Assembly (NCBI GenBank): GCA_013396635.1
Contig: WBMW01003259.1
Location: 212,917-276,916 of the forward strand
Source: Penelope pileata
Lineage: Eukaryota > Chordata > Aves > Galliformes > Cracidae
Direction: 5' to 3'
DNA: 64,000 nucleotides
Under the pieces are notes generated by a model. That model saw only the letters and a list, made by a program, of their open reading frames with translations, made no database searches and was not told the origin of the DNA. Positions 24,601-36,600 of the stretch are shown here, in pieces. Position numbers and translations under genes: made by a program. The stretch's first letter is position 1, and the number at the start of each line of letters is the position of its first letter.

Positions 24601-27600
24601 TGCTCCTTAAATGATGTGTAGATGAGAACGAGGTAAAAACCCGATGTGACAACTTGCACTGTCATTGTCCAGACTGGCTTCATCCTCCTGCGTGCATTGC
24701 ACCCGAAGGACAGCACAGCTAAGGGCAGGGAAGTGATTTAGTCTTCATGGGTTTTGCTCAAGCTATATTTTTACAACAGCCAAAAGGAGTATCATGAGAA
24801 TGAGGGCTTGTCCTCAAGAAATCAAACCAGGAAAAGCAAAGGTCTGAACTGAGAATGAATTCACTGATGAGCATTAAATTCCTGAGGGCAGAAGGTTGGT
24901 TTGACTTCTGGTGCCCCAAATGCTGTCTGACACAAAGTGTAAAACAAATAACTGACAGTGCCTTATCAAGGTGACCTCTCATTTGGAACTGACATAGCCT
25001 TCATCTGTTGTAGCTTAATGCACTAAAAATAATGGCATTTACAGCTATCTGAACTTGGAATGAGCGCTGATACAGGGAGTAAGGCATCTTCCCTATTACA
25101 CTGAAATTGTCTTGTCAGGGGACATTCCCTTCCCTTGGTGCTGGTGTTAGCTTTGCTTGTGTTCCCTCGCTGTTTTCTGGCCCTCCTATTTCTGCTGGTT
25201 CAGGTATTGCTCGTGTTTCCCTTGTGTGCTACAAAAATGAGAGATACAGACCCAAGATATTTTATCTTTCTACTGAGAAGATCTCATACTCAGATATTAG
25301 GTATCAAGTTAATTTCTTCGAAAAGTTCCCTCTCTCTTTTCAGACTTTTCTGGCCCCACTGCATCAACCATTAATTTGACAGCCCAGGGTGTGGTACCCA
25401 GAGTGAAGTCCTGCAGCCTTCTGAATAAAGGGTTTTGCAGTGTCACCTAGTGGCCAAACACAAGTACAAACTAACGTCCCCGGGATACTTCTAAAGCTTG
25501 GAGGAAAAACATGGATAAAGATGGAAACAAACAACAGCCAACCAAACCAAAATACCAAATCTGAGAAAAAAAAAAAAAGCACCAATAAAATGGAAACTTC
25601 AACAGAAAGATGAGAAGGGAATACTGATGAAATTGGGGATGAGCTAAGAGTTGTTTTATGTACAGAAGTTCAGAGAAAAACTCTGAAAAAATGAGAACTT
25701 AGGGCTGACCCCAGACTGTTCAGCAAATAGTTGCAAAGTGGCAGAAAGGGAGAAGGGATTGTGTCCCTGTGGCCTGGTGGAATGGGAGATTCTGGGGCTG
25801 CCCAGGCTCCCGTAGGGATGTTACCCCTTGCATCCTCCCAGCTCTGCCTGCGTGCCCCATGGGGCAAAAAAATGCACGGGCTGCATGCTCGGTTGTGTGA
25901 AAGAAGTGAGGCTGCTGCTCCTGCCAGCTCCCACAGCTGCCCCATTGCCTCTCCCTGGGCTCTCCCTGGCAGCAGCCACTGCCTGCACCCTGAGCATCGC
26001 CCTGCTGACTACAGCTCTGCCTGAAGTCGTGGCTGAGCTCCAGCCCTTCTGCTGCAGATATTTCCTGCAAGAGATGTACAGAGGAAGAAGGGGTTGGAGG
26101 TGACTGTGGCATAGCCTCCTCCTGCCCCCTTAATGCTCCGGGAAGTTGGGCAAGGGAAGGAAGTGCCTGATGCATCCTGAGGAGATGGCCTCAAAGCAGA
26201 GCTGCCAGCTTTTGCCTAGGCCGGGTGCTGCTCCTCCTGTGCTGCTCCCAGGGAGACTGGCAGCCATGGGAGGGCAAAGGCACAGAGCAAGTGAGCTGAG
26301 AAATCACAGAAACTAAAGGGTTTCTGGGGCTCTCCCCATCTCTGTGGGAAGGTAGTGGCTGCTGTGTGCAAGGAAGCCACGTGTATCCGAGGCTCTGAGG
26401 GCTCAGAAGAGGTGACAAGGAGTGCTGGGCCTGGAGATGGAGGGCAGCAGTGCTGGAAATGCCAAAGTTGCTGTGTGTCCCCAGGTTCCTGTGTGTACCT
26501 GGGTGCCTTGCCCCATGGCCACCCTCATGTGGGAGGAGGAGGGGATGTTCTTGTGGGTGCTGCCCCTCAGAGGTAGCAAGACTGGAAAGGGAGGAGGTCG
26601 GATACACATCTCCAGTGCCTTCATCTCTCTGCTGTCAACTCTGAGGTGGAGACGGAGAGGCTGAGCAGCCCAGCGGATGCAAACCTCAAGCAGAGCTGTG
26701 TGGTTAGATGTGTGGGCATGCTGCTTAGGGATATGGTTTAGGGGTGGGCTTGCCAGTGTTGCGTGACAGTTGGACTTGATGATCTTAGAGGTTTTTTCCA
26801 TCCTAAACGATTCTATGATTCTGTGTTCCTGCAGTTTCTTCCCTCCCTCACTGTTATCAGAGGCCTTTGCAAGGACCCCTGCTAAATGACAGATGAAGTA
26901 TCTTAATCACTTATCTTGTTTAATGCTCACAGTTAAATATATGCCGTATCCTTCAGCTGCTACAGAGTGGAAATATTATAAAGTAAAGAGTAATTTTTCT
27001 GCTATTCCCATCCAGAGTGTGAAGCACAATTGTAATGCACAATATTCTCTTCTGGGCAGCGTACAATGCCTAAAATGTAAGTGCTTCTATCTGTCCATTT
27101 TCACATACACTTCATTTTCATTCCAGGTGCATAAATCTCTGCCCCGTGATGTCCTTCAGCAGATGGATGCTGGTCTGATTAGAGTGTTGATAACTGCTAT
27201 TACTAATGGGAGCACGGTGGTAAGTTTCCATTTACTGATTGCGGAAGATGTGGATATCTACTACATCATCACCGCTTTTCGCGATGCCTTCGAACGCAGC
27301 TCCTATTTCACAGTTGACAAGAGCAGTCTCTCCATAAACGGTAAGGAGCAGCTTATATCCTGGCCGTTCTTCAGGACTAGGAAGATGATAAAGCCTATCA
27401 TCATTCTCTATTTTCTGTAAAGCAGATGGATGAGAAGCCATTCTCTCTTCTATATTGCTTCTGCTTATCCATCCAATAAGCTTTTTTCAGGGGACATCAA
27501 AAAACAAAATGAGTAGTGAGGTACACCTGATCAGAGCGAACCGGTCTTTTTGTCTACAGCTAGCAAGGATTTTATAGAAAAGAAGTTACGGAGTTATTAG

Positions 27601-30600
27601 AAGCTGTGGTAACAAACTGGGGGTTTTATAAGCTACCAGTGGAAACAGGTCTCAGTACACAGACGCAGCTAGTTTTGTTTACAATTATTTTGAAACACAT
27701 TGCCCTCTGCTCTGTACTGGTGATTTTGAATAGGGTAGAAACACAAGGAACAAATAATGAAAATGAAAATTCATGCACTGGTAGTATGCGTTTCCTTCAC
27801 ACACCTGTGGGCTGGGAGCTCAGAGGGAAGTACACAGTTTAACAAGAGGAGCACAACGGCTTACTGTAAAGTCTCTCTTTCTTTATATGCGATCTAAGTC
27901 AGTAACAACAAACAATAGTCTCCTGACTAACTACTGTTGAATCCTGCTCCACAAACTGATGTGTCATCTCTGAAAACAGTATCATGTTATATATCCTTAA
28001 CATGATAATTTTGTCCAAACATTATTGTTACAAGCTGTCAATTAAAATCTCGGGCAAAATGACATCAAAAGCATATATATGGCCTGTCCCATGCATTCCC
28101 TTTACTAGTTATTCTTGCAGTTGTGCATCTGGGAAGTTATATCTCAGGCTAAATAGTAAGATCGTGGCTGACTCGTGGTAGTGTTTTGTGGGGTGCCTGC
28201 CCCTTGATCCTGTGCTAAAAGAAATGGCTTGTTTCTGGGGCAGGTCCCCACAGGGCAGCTGCTTACTGCTGCTTTTGGAGCCCCACCAATGGCGGTATGT
28301 TCCCATCTTCGTAGTTGGGAAAAGGAAGGGAAGTCAAGCGTGTTTTTTCTTTCAATTAGGCCGCAGCTTGGACCAGCTAAAAGCACACACCTCTTGCTTT
28401 TCAATCTGCTTCGCCCATGCTGGGTGTTCATTAACCACCTCGTGGGTGGAATGATGGTGGATGGTGGAATGGGGGAGCCAGCTGGTGGTGGTGCTAGAAG
28501 TGTCCCGTTAAGCTGCTGGTCAGGTTTGGTGGGTAGGAGCTCTGCAACAGGGTGCCTGCAGTTCCATATCTGCCGAGCATCACTGGCAGTGCTGCTGCTG
28601 GAGGGTTATGCCAGTGTCTGTACAGTACAATTTCACACCTAAGAGGTGCAATCATACTCTGATATTGTGACGATACAATCATGCTCCTATTTCAGAGCCA
28701 TCATATTTTCATTTATACACTCTCCACTTTTGCCTTTTGCGTAAATACACCCAACAGATTATGATGAGTGCAAGAGTGAAGAAGATGACTGCTCCCCAAA
28801 TGCGTCGTGTTATAACACCCTTGGGTTTTACCAGTGCAGCTGCAATGATGGATTCGCTGATGTGCATCCAGAAAGGCCTGGAAGAAGCTGTGAAGGCAAT
28901 TTTTTTTATTATTATTATCAAAAGACTAACTAAACTCTTAGCATTCTTACCTTTCTTGGATCAAGGTCATACTTGCCACTGATGCTGAAACTTTGCCAGG
29001 ATTGCATTCGATTTGTTGTATTCATCTGCATGCTAATGGGGAAAGACTTGCAGCAGGATTTAAGTAATTCTGACTGCAATAATCTCTTATGAGAGTTTAT
29101 TATATTCATATTTAATGCCATCTTTGTAGGGTTCTTTTAATAGTTCTTTTTTCTCGTATTTTCCATTAAAAGTATGTTAGTTATTTGCATTAGAAGTAAC
29201 AGGGGACAGCAGAGACAACAGAAGGCAGCAGAAAGCAGAAAGCAGGTACATGGCGTGACCTCTGTATTGCCTCAGGGATGAAAAGTTTGCATAGTATGAC
29301 AAATGACTGTTTCGTGTCAGCTGATTCATCTAGCTGCTTCTGTCTTTCCTTGAATCGTTTGTTAGCTGACATGTAATGAGTCTTTAAGCTTCTAAATCCT
29401 TTTAGGCATCTTCCGTAATTTGTGCTTGTTTTTGTAACCACAGTGATAAGCTACTCACCGGCTGCAGTCACAAGGATTTCTGAGCTGATACCGGCTTTGC
29501 TCAGTTTTGTTTAACCATCACATTTATTGTGATAATGAGTTTCTGGGGTATTCAGCTTGGAAAGAGCCCAGAGTTTTTCTTCAGCTTATGTTTAAATCAG
29601 CAACTTTGCAGTTTGGGGCATTCCTGAAAGCTGGAGAGCTCCATATATTTACATGTTACTTGGGAAATAAATGTTACTTGTATTTACAACCAATTGCAAA
29701 CTGTTTAAGAAAATTTTTGTGTAAGGAGACACATCCTGCTCCATTGGAAATGGAGTTTATTGTGTAGGTGCTCTCTAAGTCAGATACTTATGTTGTTTCT
29801 ACTACCAAAGAGCCATGGGGTAACCCAGAGCCTGTGCTGGAAGCAGGATGTTTGACACACACATTGAACTCGATCTCTGCTTCCACTTTCCCCCTGCTTG
29901 CCCTTTTCCTGGAATTCCTGGAACAGATTCCTACCAATGGGATTGTTAACTCTCCACTGTATCTCTCAGGGCAGACACGTGCAAGATGAGCCTACCACAT
30001 AAAGTTTTTCCTGCATGTCCCTCAGTAATGGTGGTTCCTAAGCACTTAGGGTTGTATCTTCTGGTTACCAACTGCTCAAAATGGGGCCAGGTTTTCTAAC
30101 AAACTCTGCTCCTGTTTATACCTCACAGCCAGAGGTGTGCAGTCCCCCTCAGAACTAGGCAAAAAGATCTGAACACTTGCTAGAGACTTGCAGTTGGGGA
30201 TCTCCTGCAAGCCTGGGCCATCCAAAAGCTGTATATACGTGCATTGCTCAAGCACACTAATTGTTGCAGTTCTCAGGAAATAAAACACTTCGGCTTTTGT
30301 TACAGGTGCTTTGTGTATCTCATGGGCTATTTCTTAAAGAAAATAAACAAAATAAATAAAAAGCCACAGCTTTGACAGTAGGTAGCGCTGGTTAAAAAAA
30401 CAGAAGAGGCTAGCTTCCTGCCGGTAACTGCGAGTTTCCTCATATGTGTTTGCTTTTACCTTGTGAAATCCATACAAATCTGTAAATTACATCAGTACCT
30501 TTATTTTTGGCACTCTTCAGCATTTCCTGTCAAGAAGGCAACAGCGATGGACAAGAAGCCTGTACCCAACACAGTTCTACCTGTGACATCTTTGGAGACT

Positions 30601-33600
30601 TCAACATATGTTTCTTCCCCTGCGTCATTGAACCTCTCTACCACTGAGCACAAAGCTCTGGAGGATACCCCGTCCTCCAGCGTAGTGCTGCCTCCTCTCA
30701 CCATGGATCCTGTGTCAGCTTCCAGTGTTCCTCCTCAAGCATCTCCCATCCCCCTTGTTAAACCTGCCCGGGAGGTTTCCATTAAAGATGCAGTGAAAGT
30801 GTTCTGCGAAATTGAGAAGATCGTCCTTGCCATCCAGAAGGGATTTTTACATCGGGAATCCATCCCTGAGTCCTCCCTTTACCTGGGGGAGCCTCTCTGC
30901 AACGTGAGCTCCAGCAATGGCACCCACGCTGTGCTGCAGGCTGGCTGGAGCGAGTGCGGCACTGAAGTTGAGACCGTAAGTCCAACGGGGGACTGCCTCT
31001 GGGAGGGGCTACGGCAGTTCCTTAGCTAGGAGGACAGTCTGTTCACTGCTGAAGTGTTGGGCAAAGAAATACCTTTGGAAAAAGAAAGCCCCTTCCTGCG
31101 AGGGGAATGTTGCCCCTCCGTTTGGAGCAGCGGGCAAGCAAGGAAGAGAAGGGCACCTTTGAGGTCAGGCAGGAAAGCTCAAGAACATCTCCAAACCAAG
31201 ACCCACTTCCCATATGTCTCTGGATTCCCTCTGCAGCTGTCCGAAGCTTCTCTTTTCTTAAGAGCAATTTCAGTATCGTATTTACGTATTACCCCAGTTG
31301 TTCCCAGTAATTGGGACAAAGGGCTGTGGCTGCTTCTGTGGACTCCAAACCAAATTCTAAGCTCAGGCTGTGCCAAAGTACAGGAATTTCCTTGAAGAGC
31401 AGTGAAAAAGTCGTGCTTTCTTCTTTATGTGTTCCAGAATGTGACCAACACCGTAGTGAAAACCATACTGCGGAATGACAACTCTGCTCAGGGAGTAATC
31501 CATCACTTGAAAGTTGCCAGTCCCATTCACTGTGTATTTCAAAACAATCTCTTGACTTCCTCCGGATACAACGCAGAAGGGTAAGGAACATCTTCGTGTG
31601 CTTTGAAATCCTGGTGCGTTGTGTGACCACTGCCTAGCCAAGCCGTAGGTGAAAATAAACTTTTGGGAGCTACTGTTGCAGCTGTGGGAGACAGGATTCC
31701 TGCTCTTTGCCTTCCTAGGCAATCACTTGTACCTATAACAGCTTTTTTTTTTTACCTGGTTTTGGAACATGGCAACTGCATATCTTTTCAACAAAAGCAG
31801 GCATGCTGAGTGCTATGTACGTGCTAGGTTTGCTGCTGAGGATGGCAGTTCATAACACCCATAGATTCTTACTTGATCAGCTTGGGAAAAAAGAGAAGAC
31901 GTAATGAAGATACATCTTCATGGAAGGCCTCAGCTTCAAGATGGAACCAAATCTGCTGTTCATGCTCTCAGAAAAGGCAGCAGCACAACCTTTGCTCTGC
32001 CAGGGAATGATTTCCCTTCCTACAAGTCTTTCTCAGGTCCCTTCTCTCTGAGAGCTGCCTTGTTTCTGTCACTCATTGCCCACATTTGTTTCTTCTTAAA
32101 TTTCATGGCTCTTCTGTACTAAGCTTTTACTGTCTTTAGTTTGAACTTTAAGTTGGCTCATAGTCTTATTGCCCTTCAGGTCTCTTCAAACATCTCTCTC
32201 TGCTCTTTTTGTATTGCCAAGACATTCCACCCTTTGGTTTCCCCTCTTGCATTTCCATGCTTCCTACCATCCCAACTGAAAACTTGATGCATTTTCACCC
32301 CTTTCTCTTGAACATTATCCTAGCATCCTAGACTGTAGTTAACTTTTCACTACTTCACTGCAGAAGAGGTCAAGGCACCATTTTTTGACTTACAGAAATA
32401 GTCAAACTTGTGGTCTTTAAAAAAGTTTGTGTGTTGTTTCAGAGTTTACACCATTTTTGAGGATTTACATGGATCTGGACACTTCAGAACAGAAATGCAG
32501 TTATTTATTGGAAACTCCCCAATACCAAAAAATTTCAGTGTTTCTGCCAGCGACGATATACTGATTGAAGTGGGGATTAAGAGAGCGGACAGCAAGCTGA
32601 AGGTGGTCCTCACTGACTGCTGGGCAACTCCAACTAATAATTCAGTGGATCCCCTCTCATTTGCTTTTATCAACAACAGGTACAGCAAATGCCACTTGCA
32701 AATAACACATGCCCTGCCTTGAATCTTCTAGTGGCAGAGATGAGTTTTATTTTAAATATCTTTAGTGTGTGTTTTCGTCATTCATATGCGCTATCCTTTG
32801 GCATCCTGAGTGGTCAGACCTTCCTAGAACGAGGAAGGTAGGTATGAAGAGAAGTTGTTTTCAAAGTGGAATGTGATAGTTGTTAGAGCTTGGTTGTCTT
32901 CCCCAGAGTTTTGTAAAGGCATTGTACCTTTGACTGGAAGAAGTAGGTGGTTTTCGTGGGCAACAGTGAAAAAATATTTGAAAAATGTGTGCTTCACCCA
33001 TCTCTCTGTGACTGAGTTACTACCAACAGCTTATGCAACTCTCATCACTGAAGATGTAGGTTGATTGATTCCCATTTGTAATGACTCAGACAGTATTAAT
33101 GAAGCCTCTGGTAAAAGAGGTTTGTTCCTGTCTGGATCCCCGATTTCAGTCTGATCTCGTGTTCCCTATGCTCACCCTCTGTCTTAAAACACAAGACGAT
33201 AGTCTTTTTTCTCAGTAACGAAAGCTATTCCTTTTAATAAGATGTTGGCTTGACTCTGCATTTGGTGAAACCAAGTTTAAGTCCTTCTGTCTGGCAGTCT
33301 TTCCCGTCTTTTCCATCCCCACAACCACCTGTCGTATCTCCTATTCTGTTTGCTCACTGTGAGAGTAAAGGAGAAAATGGCCCCTTATCACCCCTGCTTT
33401 GTGTGCTGTAACCACAGCGTGCCTCCTGTAGCCCTAGCTGCTATGTATGTTTCTTCTCCTCCTTTTCAGTTGTCCCATCCCAAATACGTACACCACACTG
33501 CTAGAGAATGGGAATTCAAGCAAAGCACAGTTTAAGCTGAAAATTTTTTCCTTTGTCAACAACTCTGTAGTTTACCTACACTGCAAAATTCGTATTTGTA

Positions 33601-36600
33601 TGGAGACACCGGGAAGCACCTGCAGGACGGTAAGGGTTTTGTTATGCGCTGTTTTTCTCTGATATGCCATATGCAGTCCTTCTGTGGAATTGAAGTAATC
33701 ATGTTTCCAAACTGGGTTTAAAATAGGTCCTTCTTCCTCCACTGAGAGCAGGGAGGAGTGGGGAAGAGCTACAACCATATGGGAGTGTCCCTCTTCCTAT
33801 TTCTCATCCTTGTAGTTAAAGGCATGGAGTGTGCACAGAAATGGGTGTCAAAACATTGGGGGATTTGAGGTTTGACCCTTTCACCTCAGCCTTGGGGTGG
33901 CTGGAGGGCAATGAGCAGAGGTTGCAGTGAGACGGGCTGTTCAGAAATGCATCAGATGTGATGGGCATGTCACAAAAAGTTACCACCCATAATGTCAGTT
34001 TCAGTGGGAATGTCTGAGCAAATGGATTCGGGATGCCCTTCTGCCCTTTCTTCTTCCTCTTGGTTCCCTTCCTCCACGTCAGGGTTTAGGTATCAGGAGA
34101 GGAAGCTTTAAGCTTCTATGGCCATGAATCTAATAGAATTTAACAGGGCTTTTAAAAATCCCATTTCTTTTAAAAGTAGTAAATCAAACAATGCTCTCAT
34201 AAAAACTTCTCTTCCCAATTGCCTTCCTACTGTGCTCCAAAGCATTGTTTCTTTTCAATTTGAAGTGATACACACTGCTTGATCTAAAAATGTGTTGCTA
34301 CCATGGAAATAAAGGAATAATAATAATAATAATGTTTTTCTGATAGCTCTTTATTCTTTTTCTTTTTCCCTTTATATCCCATTCACAGAAATTCTCCCTT
34401 CCCTCTGCCAGCCTTCCTGTTTTTTTTTTTTTGTTTTGTTTTCCCTGCCAAGGATGTTTTCATTAACAGTTTGGTGCCCTTCCATTGTTTAATACTTTCC
34501 TCTAGCTCTAAATAACTCAGTTTAAGCTCGTTATAAAGTAAATGATCTCTTCCTAAAGGATTGAAAATGGCTAGCAGAAGATATTTGTTTCCTTTCTCGA
34601 AGCATAAAGCTTCCTCCAGATTAAAAAATAAATAAATAAAGAAAATAAGTAGGGACAGGAAACATGACTGACAGATGGAAAGATGGGTCCAGGTTTCACA
34701 GCTGATTTAGTGCATTAAAAATCAGCGCATGAGCAGCCCCCAGGCTGTGCCCCACTTTGGGGGAGCTGGATCCCTCCCCAGGTTCGTGGTGTGGTTGCAG
34801 GACCAGTGTCCTGCCCAGATGAGGAAGGACATGGTGGTAGGTGAGAGGCAGAGGAACAAAAGAGATGGACAGAACAAGGGCTGCGTGGGCTGGTACTGCT
34901 GCTGTGGGGAATCAAACAGTTGCTTTTCTAGGAGCTGCCAGGTTTGCTGTTAGAGCAGAGGTTAGCTGCATGGGTTAGGGTTTAGTAACAGACTTGCTTC
35001 TTGTATGGTATCTTATCCACTCTTTATTCCTTGTTTTCTTGGCAGAAGAGAATAAGATGCTCTAAAGATTAGAGCAGAAAAAATAGATGGGGTGGGGAGG
35101 ATTGCAGTAAGAAAGGGGTAAGAGGCATGACTTTGGATGGGAAGAGGAGAGCTGTGCCACCACCACCATCTGCTTGGTGGAACAAGGCTGTTCCGTGGCC
35201 ACCAGGAACTGAGGAACCACTGACAGCAGGGAGCAGCTGCGTGACCATATTGCCTCACTGTGCATCTGCCTAGCTGGGAAAGCTCTTCAAGCGTAGGCCA
35301 AAGCTGCAGCTACACCAGTATTTTGGGGGCTACAGACACTGTGTCTGTCAGCGTAACCGGGCTGGTAGCACTGGTAAGACATTCTTGTGTAGTCACGCTT
35401 GGCAAGACACCCCTGCACTTCCCTGCTTTATTTTTTGCTTCTCTGCTCTTATGCACGCTTCCAGGAAAGCCACAGTTTCTTCTGAATAACCTCAGCAGTG
35501 TACAGTTCCCAACAGAGACCTTTAGGTTGTGGCTTACAACAAAACGGCAGCAAGCAAGCTGAGCAGTGCTGCCTAGGAGGCGTGCAGGAGAGCGTGCTGT
35601 GCGTTGTACAAACACTGCTCACACAGAGCTAACGCAGCTTCCTCATCCTCAGCACTTCCCAGGGCAGGCCCTTCAGGCCAGGAGTTCCCAGGCTGGCAGC
35701 ACCCCTGTTTCTGAGGAGCTGCGTGTTGCTTCCAAATGACACAGCCTGGCAGGGGTGAATGTTGCCCCTGCTGATGCTGTGCTGGTTGCAGAATCTGCTG
35801 TGCCTGCTGCAAACAAAAATGTTTGAAAACCCCTGGCATACAGAAAGAGTGAGAAGCTTATTCCCCTGTAAGGTTTCTCCAAAACAGAGTTAATGAAAAG
35901 GAAGAGACTGTCTATGTGAAATGCCTGCTCGTGGCAGTGCTTGCCTGTGTATCTAACTGCAGATTTTAAACTGATGTTTCCCTAATGCCATTTCTTTTGA
36001 ACTTCCACTGGGTGCTCACTTCAGTGAAACAAAGCATAACACTGAGAAACAAAAACCCCTGTGGGTCAGAATAGTACTGGGCTCTCACATGCTCGTCAGA
36101 AGGTTTTGTATGATCCATTGGCCAGCCCTGTGACTTGTTGGAGTCTGAATTGATTGTTGCAGAGATGCCGTGCAGTTCGATCCCTGAAAACTGGTGACGT
36201 CATCGCCACCCACAGAACATCCTGGGGACCTCTGTGTAAATCTGCTGGTGAGTTATGAACAGGTGCTTGCAAAAAGGGGACAGAGGGTAACCACCACTTT
36301 AAGACTCTTTTCCTTGCAAAGGAACCTGAAAAACCATGAAACAAAACCCTCAGCGTATTTTTCTAAGGAGCGGGAGCTCTCACTGAAGCCATGTGGCAGT
36401 GTGGAGAAGCGTGTGCCTTCCGTGATGAAGTGACTGTAAGGTTGTCAAGGGAACAAAAGGGAGAGGAAAACTATTTTCGCAGGGTAGCTGTTTTCACATG
36501 GTAGCAAGTACAACAGCCACAAAATCAAGCAACAATTACATTTGTAGAGTGCAATAGTGGCTTGCATCTTAGATTGCAATCAGTTTTTCTAGTGTTTCCT

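Noticed and set aside
25700..26700. GC-rich cluster of overlapping open frames in intron 14
   Set aside because: Frames on both strands overlap without domain, splice or codon-usage support, and the region lies between two well-phased SEA3 exons.
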